This document shows, in pieces, positions 1 through 5,657 of a stretch of 5,657 bases of DNA. Source of the DNA: Candidatus Thermokryptus sp. (GTDB lineage: Bacteria > Bacteroidota > Ignavibacteria > Kryptoniales > Kryptoniaceae); assembly GCA_028276305.1 (NCBI GenBank), contig JAPYWO010000113.1:1-5657 (forward strand), read 5' to 3'. The position numbers and the translations under genes are program-made. A model generated the notes under the pieces. It had not been told where the DNA came from, searched no databases, and saw nothing but the letters and a program-made list of their open reading frames with translations. Every line of letters starts with the position of its first letter. Within the stretch, counting starts at the first letter, position 1.

Positions 1-2273
1 TTATCAGCGAAAAGAGAAAGCGTTGAAATCGCTGTTATGCGAACTGATGGATGATTCCCACGCATTGAGTATCTTTTTAAAATGTCAACCGCCTCTTTTT
101 CAAACTTCGTATTCTTCATATCACTTAACCTTCTCAAAGCGGTAGTCCTTATGACCTCTTGATGAGAATCCATACCAAGCGCATTCTTTATATACCTCAT
201 TCCATTTACCGAATCAACAGTCACAAGAGAATTAATTGCAGACGCAATCACATAATAACTCTTTTCACTTTTTACGACATCGTTTAAAAAACTTACGACG
301 AAGTTAAACTTGAAATTTTTCAAAGCGTCAACTATACTTCTCCTAATTCTTGAATCGCCTTCATCTTTATAAAGTTCAATTAAAAATTTCGCCACATCTT
401 CATCTTTTAATTTTCCAAGATTATTTATCGCTTCTTGCCTTACGGCGTAAAACTCATTGCTTCTGCTTATCTTCTTCATAAGCTCAACTACATCGGGGTC
501 GCTTGACATTTTCCCAAGTTCCTGCACCGCAACAAGACGGTCTATCATCTCGCTCGCATTTTGCGCTTGATAAATCAATTCATCTTTTGACTTGTCAAAG
601 TATAACTCCTTCAAAATCCAATTCCCCTTGTCAAAAATAACCATCAACGGTTTATCGCTGACTTCAAATTCAAAAGTTTCTTTCCTTTTGTCAATGAAAA
701 TCCTAAAAGTTTTCCTCTCACTTTTCGTTGCTATCTCAACATCAACCGGTGTTTTAAAAACTTCTGGGGTTAAAGAATCGCCCGGTTGAATTTGCTCAAC
801 TTCAAGTTTGAGGAGTTTCTTTGAATCATCATATGAATACTTGACCTCAAAGATGGGATATCCAGCTTTATAAAGCCACTGGTCAAAGAACCATTTCAAG
901 TTATATCCAGTCGCCTCTTCAATTGCGATTTTAAAATCGTTCGTCTCAACATTTTGAAAAGCATATTTATGCGCATAGTAATTTATCGCTTTCCAAAAAA
1001 GTTCATCTCCAAGGACAAATCTTAACATGTTAAGAATCGCGCCACCACGCTGATAAATGTGCGGTCCGAAAACATCTGTCGGGTCAAAATATCTGTTCCA
1101 AACGGTCGGCTTTTTATTCGTCATATCAGCAAATCTTGCACTTCTTTGCATATTGTAAACATTAAATTGAAATTCATCCTTTCCCTTGGCGTATTCAAAA
1201 TAAAGTGCGGTGAAATAAGTAGCAAAGCCCTCGTTCAACCAAGCATGTTCCCAGCTTCTGCAGGTCAAAAGGTCACCCCACCATTGATGAGCCATTTCAT
1301 GCGCCACAAGTCCATCGCTTGATACATCAAGATGAGCTCTTTCATCGTGTATCGTTGAGCTTGTCAAAGTCGTCGCAGTTATGTTCTCCATCCCACCGTA
1401 AACAAAGTCCTCAACTATCGTTTGGGCGTATTTGTCATAAGGGTACTTGTAGCCGATTTTCTCAGAGAAAAACTTCATTATATCGGGCGTCTTTTCAAAT
1501 GAAAGTTTGGCGTACTTTGCATTTGACTTATACACATAGTATTCAAGCGGAATGTCAAGATAGTAATCCTGAAGCTTAACATACTCACCAACAACAATTG
1601 AAATCAAATAACTTGAATGTGGTTTATCCATATACCAGTGATATGTCCTTAAACCTTTTTTAGCGTCGTCACTTACCGATAAAAGTTTTCCGTTTGAAAT
1701 CACAACGAAATTTTTCTTCACCGTCGCTATTAGCTCGCTCGTCGCTTTATCGTTCGGGAAATCATAACACGGAAACCAATAATGATTATCCTCGGGCTCC
1801 CCTTGCGACCATATTTGATACGGCTTATCCGGATAAGCTGAATCCGGCTGGATGAAATACAGACCTTTGCGTGGATTTGAAACGAAATATTCAACAATCA
1901 CAGAGAGGGTGTCCTTGAACGAATACGATCTGTCAAGATAAATTTTTAACTTCTGTGCGAGCGTATCAAAGTAAAACCTTAATTCTCTTCCATCGGGTAA
2001 ATAAACTCTCTTTATTTTCATCTCAGCAGCGTCAAGAACAAATTCGTTTAAATTGGATCGCAAAGGCGCAAATTTTGTCGTAACCTTGCCGTCAACCGTT
2101 TTTTGTTTCTCATCAAGATTTAATTCAAGCTTGATGTGTATGACATCGTAAGTTCTATCTCTGGTGAAATGTTCCGGTGGCGGGGTTGGTGACTTGTAAT
2201 AAAACCTCGGTCTTTGAGAAAAAGCAGAAATTGAAAATAAAAGCACAAGTGAAATGATAAAAAATCTCCTCAT
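1..2273 (-). CDS. Secreted M1-family zinc aminopeptidase with C-terminal HEAT-like repeats (C-terminus cut off by window edge)
   Basis: This is a zinc metallo-aminopeptidase of family M1, which removes N-terminal residues from peptides, probably in the periplasm or at the cell surface. The frame is open for 757 codons from the ATG at 2273 to base 1 with no stop, so the C-terminus is missing. Residues 1-20 look like a Sec signal peptide: MRR, a hydrophobic core, then AFS before Gln20. The conserved M1 motif WFPCYDFPND is at 166-175. The exopeptidase motif GGMEN is at 293-297. The zinc site is HEMAH at 325-329 with Glu348 exactly 18 residues on. The catalytic Tyr is probably Tyr407 in the YQRGG segment. 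FFDQWLYKAGYP (about 462-473) closes the catalytic part. From about residue 573 the chain becomes helical repeats of HEAT type. All catalytic residues are present. The start is supported by the signal peptide and a weak AGG about 8 bases upstream. It lies 57 bases after the PLP-enzyme gene and may be co-transcribed with it. Substrate preference cannot be read from the sequence. Confidence 0.95.
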   Translation of the reverse strand, partial: MRRFFIISLVLLFSISAFSQRPRFYYKSPTPPPEHFTRDRTYDVIHIKLELNLDEKQKTVDGKVTTKFAPLRSNLNEFVLDAAEMKIKRVYLPDGRELRFYFDTLAQKLKIYLDRSYSFKDTLSVIVEYFVSNPRKGLYFIQPDSAYPDKPYQIWSQGEPEDNHYWFPCYDFPNDKATSELIATVKKNFVVISNGKLLSVSDDAKKGLRTYHWYMDKPHSSYLISIVVGEYVKLQDYYLDIPLEYYVYKSNAKYAKLSFEKTPDIMKFFSEKIGYKYPYDKYAQTIVEDFVYGGMENITATTLTSSTIHDERAHLDVSSDGLVAHEMAHQWWGDLLTCRSWEHAWLNEGFATYFTALYFEYAKGKDEFQFNVYNMQRSARFADMTNKKPTVWNRYFDPTDVFGPHIYQRGGAILNMLRFVLGDELFWKAINYYAHKYAFQNVETNDFKIAIEEATGYNLKWFFDQWLYKAGYPIFEVKYSYDDSKKLLKLEVEQIQPGDSLTPEVFKTPVDVEIATKSERKTFRIFIDKRKETFEFEVSDKPLMVIFDKGNWILKELYFDKSKDELIYQAQNASEMIDRLVAVQELGKMSSDPDVVELMKKISRSNEFYAVRQEAINNLGKLKDEDVAKFLIELYKDEGDSRIRRSIVDALKNFKFNFVVSFLNDVVKSEKSYYVIASAINSLVTVDSVNGMRYIKNALGMDSHQEVIRTTALRRLSDMKNTKFEKEAVDILKRYSMRGNHPSVRITAISTLSLFAD

Positions 2274-2297
2274 AGTTTTGCCTGAAATTTATTTTTT

Positions 2298-2321
2298 GAA
2301 TGGTTTGACGGAATGGTTTGA
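2298..2321. repeat. 11-bp exact tandem direct repeat (GAATGGTTTGA, 2-bp spacer)
   Basis: GAATGGTTTGA occurs at 2298-2308 and again at 2311-2321, separated by CG, a 13-base period of a little over one helical turn. It lies in the 57-base gap between the stop codon of the PLP-enzyme gene and the start of the M1 peptidase gene. Two same-face half-sites of this kind could be an operator, or the repeat could be a replication-slippage duplication. No convincing promoter was found beside it. Confidence 0.6.
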
Positions 2322-2330
2322 ATTAATGTT

Positions 2331-3470
2331 TCAAATTTTTTCAAGCGCTTGTTCAAGGTCAGATATCAAATCCTCAACATCCTCAATTCCAACGGACAAT
2401 CTCACTATTCCCTCCGTAAGTCCAAGCTCTCTTTTTTCTTCCTCTGGGACTGATGAATGGCTCATGCTCCAGGAATGATTGACTAAACTTTCAACTCCCC
2501 CAAGTGATTCAGCAAGTGTAAAAATTTTCAAATTTTCAACAAATTTTTTGACATTATCTCTTGAACCAAGGTCTATCGTTATAACACCGCCGAAATCTTT
2601 CATCTGTTTTTGTGCGAGCTCATATTGCGGATGAGAAGGTAGCCCAGGGTAAAAGACCCTCTTAACTTTGGGATGAACTGAAAGGAAAATCGCTATCCTT
2701 TTAGCATTTGAACAGTGTTGTTTAATTCTGACAGCTAGCGTTTTGATTGACCTTAAAAGAAGCCAGCAATCAAACGGGCTTGGCACAGCACCAAAAGCAC
2801 GCTGTATATACCAAAGCGGTTTTTGAAGCTCATCTCGGTTCGTCACAACAATGCCACCGACAACATCACTATGTCCGTTTAAAAATTTCGTACTGCTATG
2901 TATGACTAAATCGCAACCAAGCTCAAGAGGTCTTTGTAAATAAGGCGTCATGAAAGTGTTATCAACCGCGATCAAAATTTCCTTATTAAATGCGTCGCGA
3001 ATCTCAGCCAATTTTTTCAAATCAGTAAGATAAAGGAAAGGATTTGAAGGGGTCTCGGCGAAAATCAACCGCGTCTCGCTTCTAAGTTCTCGTTCAACAT
3101 TTTCAACCTGTGTCATATCAACAAATGAAAATTTTATCCCCCACTTTTGCGTCTCTTTAAAAACTCTCAATGTCCCCCCGTAAATGTTCTTCGTTGTGAT
3201 GACATGATCTCCTGGTTTAAGAAGTTGCATAACCGCCGTCACAGCAGCGACACCTGATGAAAAAGCGAAACCGTATTTCCCATTTTCAAGTTTAGCGATG
3301 TTTTCTTCAAGCATTTTCCTGTTCGGATTTTGCGTCCGAGAATAAACAAAGGGAGCGTCTTCATCAAATTTACGGGCGTAGGTTGTAGCAAGATATATCG
3401 GCGGTATGACCGAGAACGATTCTTTATCTGGTTTTTGTCCCCAATGGATTGCATCAGTTGAAAATCCCAT
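2331..3470 (-). CDS. Cystathionine gamma-synthase/gamma-lyase family PLP-dependent enzyme
   Basis: This is a cytoplasmic PLP enzyme of the Cys/Met metabolism family. The likely reaction is either cystathionine synthesis from an activated homoserine ester and cysteine, or cystathionine cleavage to cysteine (transsulfuration). Numbered from the ATG at 3470 it has 379 residues, the usual family length. Visible motifs are YSRTQNP with Tyr43 and Arg45 (phosphate contacts from the neighbouring subunit), YGGT with Tyr97 (stacks on PLP), ETPSNP at 139-144, Asp170 in AVDNT (pyridine nitrogen), Lys195 in HSSTK (Schiff base), SLGGVES with Glu327, and Arg357 in RLSVGIED (substrate carboxylate). The position after YGGT is Leu, not the Cys typical of methionine gamma-lyase, so that activity is less likely. 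The segment NHSWSMSH at 331-338 departs from the usual HPA(S/T)MTH form. A GTG at 3482 would add four residues (MGLK). I prefer ATG 3470 because MGFSTDAIHWG fits the family N-terminus and a GGGG stretch precedes it. Synthase and lyase cannot be told apart by sequence alone. Confidence 0.93.
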   Translation of the reverse strand: MGFSTDAIHWGQKPDKESFSVIPPIYLATTYARKFDEDAPFVYSRTQNPNRKMLEENIAKLENGKYGFAFSSGVAAVTAVMQLLKPGDHVITTKNIYGGTLRVFKETQKWGIKFSFVDMTQVENVERELRSETRLIFAETPSNPFLYLTDLKKLAEIRDAFNKEILIAVDNTFMTPYLQRPLELGCDLVIHSSTKFLNGHSDVVGGIVVTNRDELQKPLWYIQRAFGAVPSPFDCWLLLRSIKTLAVRIKQHCSNAKRIAIFLSVHPKVKRVFYPGLPSHPQYELAQKQMKDFGGVITIDLGSRDNVKKFVENLKIFTLAESLGGVESLVNHSWSMSHSSVPEEEKRELGLTEGIVRLSVGIEDVEDLISDLEQALEKI

Positions 3471-3488
3471 TTTCAACCCCACATTTTT

Positions 3489-3525
3489 TATAAAAATTGG
3501 GCGGGCGAAAAAATCACCCGCCCAA
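3489..3525 (-). terminator. Rho-independent terminator after the TPR gene
   Basis: On the minus strand TTGGGCGGG (3525-3517) pairs perfectly with CCCGCCCAA (3505-3497), a 9-bp GC-rich stem around an 11-base T-rich loop. TTTTT (3496-3492) and then ATAAAAAA follow at once. This is a classic intrinsic terminator for transcripts coming from the TPR gene, whose stop codon ends only 6 bases before the stem. On the plus strand the stem is followed by AGATTTTC, so it probably does not work in both directions. The T tract ends about 20 bases before the ATG of the downstream PLP-enzyme gene. Confidence 0.88.
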
Positions 3526-3531
3526 AGATTT

Positions 3532-5010
3532 TCACTTCTTATTCCTCAGCTCATCTGCTTTCTTAAAAGCTGCTTCTGCTTTCTCAACATCTCCAAGATT
3601 CGCATAAATCTTTCCAATTAAATCCCAAATGAAAACATCGTTCGGATCAAGCTCCGTTAATCTCTCAAGATAAGGCAGTGCCTGTCTGAATTTTTCCTTC
3701 GCCATGTCTTCATATTTTTTCTGCTCTTCAAGATTTTGCTTTAATGCAAGGTCCTCTGATTGTTGTTTTAATTTGACCCCCCAATTGACATATGAAGCAC
3801 CAAGGTTATAAATTGCCTCTTTATAATTCGGATCAATTTCAACTGCTGATTTAAATTCTTTTATCGCCTCCTCAAATCTTTCCGCCCTGAGCAACAAAAC
3901 ACCATAGTTATAATGGAAGTACTTGTTCTCGGGGTGAGCTTCAACTGATGAACGAAATGCCTCAAGCGCCTCATCGCTTCTCCCAGCGTTTATATAAGCG
4001 TTTGAAAGAAACGCAAGCGTTTCTTCATCGCTTGGATCAAGATTTCTAACCTTGTTAAACATGTCTATTGCCTTGTCATACCATTCCCTTGCAGCATAGA
4101 ATTCGGTTGAATCCAAAACCACAGACACGCTTCCCTCTTGATATGTTTGTCCAGCGTAAGTAATTGACTTAACGACATCGTTTTCAAGCTCAATTGTAAG
4201 CCCGTATTTTTGATAGATCCATTTTTCAACTTTTGGCTGTGGCGGTGCTGTCCGCGTTGGTTTTTTCCCTTTCGGCTGGGGCTGTTCTTGCTTAATTACA
4301 TTCACAACATCGGGATTACCTAACGCCGACCTCACAACATCTGCATTAACCCCAACGCTTATGCTCTTCCTGTTTTCAGGGTCTTCAAATTTAATCGTAT
4401 GACGATATGCATAATCATAATAAATCTTCCCCAACATCTTCATTGCATCAATATCCTTTTCCTTTGAAAGTTCAACTGCCTTTTGCAATGGTTCAACTGC
4501 GGATGAGATATCTTCCTTTGAAAGGTAACTATAAGCGAGATTCTTATAAGCGGAAGCGCTATCTGGGATGATCATCGTTGCGGTCTTGAACGCCTCAATC
4601 GCTTTCTCAATATACTGAACGGAATCGCGATTGTTTTGAAATCTCCCAAAATAAACAACCCCAGCATTGAAGTTATCAACCCAGTATTTCAATTTAAAGT
4701 TTGCTATGTCTTTTTCAAACCTATTTGAAATTTCAAGCGACTTATTGAACGCTTCAAGCATCCCTTTGTAATTTTTTTGCTCACCCCTGACATATCCAAG
4801 CAAAAACCATGCTTCGTCATTTTTGGGATTGTTTTCAACCTCCTTCAATAATTGCTTCTCTGCATTAACCCAATCCTGCCTTTGCATGTAAACCTTAGCC
4901 CCAGTGACTTCAGCGCTTGCACACTGGAAGCCAGTTACCGATATGTAAATTAAAACAAAAGCGAAAACCGACAAAACTAAAATTGACCTTAACTTTGACA
5001 TGTTTGACAT
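3532..5010 (-). CDS. Exported TPR protein, probable lipoprotein, with a BamE/SmpA-like segment between two TPR blocks
   Basis: This is a 492-residue extracytoplasmic scaffold-type protein; its partner is unknown. Residues 7-27 form a hydrophobic export signal ending GFQC, with Cys30 a possible lipidation site. Gln before the Cys is atypical for a lipobox, so simple signal peptidase I cleavage near ASA (31-33) is an alternative. The first TPR block covers about 34-205, with clear repeats at about 34-64, 65-98, 111-150 and 151-184. Residues about 215-290 are not TPR: VRSALGNPDVV, a Pro/Lys-rich stretch (241-260), then EKWIYQKYGLTIELENDVV, which resembles the BamE/SmpA/OmlA fold. A second TPR block covers about 303-491, with canonical repeats at 328-361 and 362-395. 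The next repeat (about 396-457) is stretched by a charged, Gln/Lys-rich helix at 412-440, and a final one covers 458-491. ATG 5010 is taken as the start; ATG 5001 (Met4) is also possible. No Shine-Dalgarno sequence is visible. It has its own promoter and terminator, so it is probably monocistronic. The TPR call is secure; the middle-domain call is inference. Confidence 0.93.
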   Translation of the reverse strand: MSNMSKLRSILVLSVFAFVLIYISVTGFQCASAEVTGAKVYMQRQDWVNAEKQLLKEVENNPKNDEAWFLLGYVRGEQKNYKGMLEAFNKSLEISNRFEKDIANFKLKYWVDNFNAGVVYFGRFQNNRDSVQYIEKAIEAFKTATMIIPDSASAYKNLAYSYLSKEDISSAVEPLQKAVELSKEKDIDAMKMLGKIYYDYAYRHTIKFEDPENRKSISVGVNADVVRSALGNPDVVNVIKQEQPQPKGKKPTRTAPPQPKVEKWIYQKYGLTIELENDVVKSITYAGQTYQEGSVSVVLDSTEFYAAREWYDKAIDMFNKVRNLDPSDEETLAFLSNAYINAGRSDEALEAFRSSVEAHPENKYFHYNYGVLLLRAERFEEAIKEFKSAVEIDPNYKEAIYNLGASYVNWGVKLKQQSEDLALKQNLEEQKKYEDMAKEKFRQALPYLERLTELDPNDVFIWDLIGKIYANLGDVEKAEAAFKKADELRNKK

Positions 5011-5040
5011 CGCAAATTAATTTTTAAAATTACTTCGTTT

Positions 5041-5071
5041 CAAATATATTAAAAAACAAACGATTTTTCAA
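5041..5071 (-). promoter_or_regulatory. Bacteroidetes-type promoter for the TPR gene (TTG-N20-TATATTTG)
   Basis: On the minus strand TTG (5071-5069) is followed after exactly 20 bases by TATATTTG (5048-5041). This matches the -33 TTG and -7 TAnnTTTG elements known for the primary sigma factor of Bacteroidetes. Transcription would start at about 5035-5037, giving a leader of roughly 25 bases before the ATG at 5010. That leader is AT-rich, has no Shine-Dalgarno sequence, and holds a perfect 7-base inverted repeat, TAATTTT/AAAATTA (5018-5032). Confidence 0.6.
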
Positions 5072-5088
5072 GAAAAAAGAAAATTACC

Positions 5089-5657
5089 TTGACCCAGAAC
5101 GGTGGATTTGAAGCAAAAGAAAATGTCAAAACAGCATCGGAATTTTACGACGAATTATCATCTGAATATGCTGATATGATTGAACTTTCAAGCAGAATTG
5201 AAAGCGAAATTAAAGTTTTTGAAAAAATTATCCTTGAAAAGGATGTCAAAAAGTGCCTTGATGCGGGTTGCGGTGTAGGAATTCACTCAATAATTCTATC
5301 AAAACTTGGCGTTGATGTCGTCGGCATTGACATCTCTGAGGGGATGATCGCTAAAGCGGAGGAACTTGCAAAAAATTTTGGCTCAACAGCAAAATTTGAA
5401 ACGCTTGATTTTCTTCGGATGAAAGACAAATTCAAAGATGAATTTGACCTCGTCATTTGCCTTGGAAACACCTTGCCTCACCTCTTAAACGAAAGAGACC
5501 TTTTACTTGCGCTGAGAAATTTCCACAACGCACTGAAAAAAGGCGGGCTGTTAATAGTTCAAATTTTAAACTACGACAAAATCATCCAGAACGAGGAAAG
5601 AATCATAAACATCCGCGACACGAAGGATAAAATTTTCATACGGTTTTATGATTTTGA
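5089..5657 (+). CDS. Class I SAM-dependent methyltransferase, glycine/sarcosine N-methyltransferase-like (C-terminus cut off by window edge)
   Basis: This is a cytoplasmic enzyme that transfers a methyl group from S-adenosylmethionine to an unknown small acceptor. There are 189 codons visible, and the frame is still open at the right edge. From the TTG start, FYDELSSEYADMI (19-31) is the usual N-terminal helix of this group. LDAGCGVG (57-64) is SAM-binding motif I. Asp81 in VVGIDIS is the acidic residue for the SAM ribose. FDLVICLGNTLPHL (119-132) covers the motif II strand and following loop. KKGGLLIVQ (150-158) is the late beta-strand motif. The LGNTLPHL loop and the NYDKI segment recall glycine/sarcosine methyltransferase-like proteins, but this does not fix the substrate. 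The frame is open back to 5053 and contains no ATG before codon 30 (5176), which would remove the conserved helix. TTG at 5089 is therefore the best start, with only a weak purine-rich region upstream. It is divergent from the TPR gene. Confidence 0.88.
   Translation, partial: MTQNGGFEAKENVKTASEFYDELSSEYADMIELSSRIESEIKVFEKIILEKDVKKCLDAGCGVGIHSIILSKLGVDVVGIDISEGMIAKAEELAKNFGSTAKFETLDFLRMKDKFKDEFDLVICLGNTLPHLLNERDLLLALRNFHNALKKGGLLIVQILNYDKIIQNEERIINIRDTKDKIFIRFYDF

Noticed and set aside
592..1579. Plus-strand open frames at 592-789, 1059-1322 and 1319-1579
   Set aside because: They lie antisense inside the M1 peptidase gene, whose frame is continuous and carries every catalytic motif. Their translations show no recognisable domain.
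2274..2330. Separate promoter for the M1 peptidase
   Set aside because: On the minus strand TAAATTTC resembles the -7 element, but no TTG lies at the needed distance. Co-transcription with the PLP-enzyme gene is equally possible.
2254..2478. Plus-strand open frame of 74 codons across the peptidase start and the end of the PLP-enzyme gene
   Set aside because: It is antisense to two well-supported genes, and its low-complexity Ser-rich translation looks like a shadow frame.
3471..3531. SAM or other sulfur-related riboswitch before the PLP enzyme
   Set aside because: Only 61 bases separate the TPR stop from the enzyme start, and one simple hairpin fills most of them. There is no room for an aptamer.
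3239..3621. Open frames at 3239-3454 (minus) and 3406-3621 (plus)
   Set aside because: The first overlaps the PLP-enzyme gene in another frame. The second runs through the terminator hairpin and antisense into the TPR gene. Neither shows a domain or ribosome site.
5018..5032. Inverted repeat TAATTTT-T-AAAATTA in the TPR leader as an operator
   Set aside because: Perfect 7-base A/T palindromes are expected by chance in DNA this AT-rich, so it is not listed as a regulatory site.
5283..5471. Minus-strand open frame of 62 codons
   Set aside because: It is antisense to the methyltransferase, covering the region just after SAM motif I through motif II, and has no support of its own.

Overview
The window holds four protein genes, packed closely, with no stretch of more than about 80 bases left uncoded. 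Three lie on the minus strand. In transcription order they are a secreted or lipid-anchored TPR protein (3532-5010), a PLP-dependent cystathionine gamma-synthase/lyase (2331-3470) and a secreted M1-family zinc aminopeptidase that runs off the left edge (1-2273). The fourth, a class I SAM-dependent methyltransferase, starts near 5089 on the plus strand, points away from the others and runs off the right edge.

The DNA is AT-rich and the proteins are rich in Lys and Glu, with Arg codons often AGA/AGG. Shine-Dalgarno sequences are weak or absent. The promoter-like element in front of the TPR gene fits the TTG-N20-TAnnTTTG pattern known from Bacteroidetes. The peptidase signal peptide ends in the Ser-Gln form common in that phylum. 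Together these suggest a member of the Bacteroidetes/Chlorobi/Ignavibacteria (FCB) group, perhaps a thermophilic one such as Ignavibacteria or Kryptonia. The lineage is inferred from style, not from a search.

Layout: 5011-5088 is a 78-base divergent intergenic region with a promoter for the TPR gene. A strong intrinsic terminator hairpin (about 3489-3525) follows the TPR stop codon. It sits about 20 bases before the likely start of the sulfur amino acid enzyme, so that gene must depend on read-through or on a promoter hidden in or before the hairpin. The enzyme gene and the peptidase gene are 57 bases apart on the same strand and could share a transcript. That gap contains an exact 11-base direct repeat.

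No shared pathway is evident. The TPR protein and the peptidase both act outside the cytoplasm, while the PLP enzyme and the methyltransferase are cytoplasmic. The least ordinary item is the TPR protein, whose two TPR blocks are separated by a segment resembling a BamE/SmpA-type domain with a proline/lysine-rich insertion. No mobile elements, CRISPR arrays, tRNA or rRNA genes were seen, and I found no convincing new multi-gene system.
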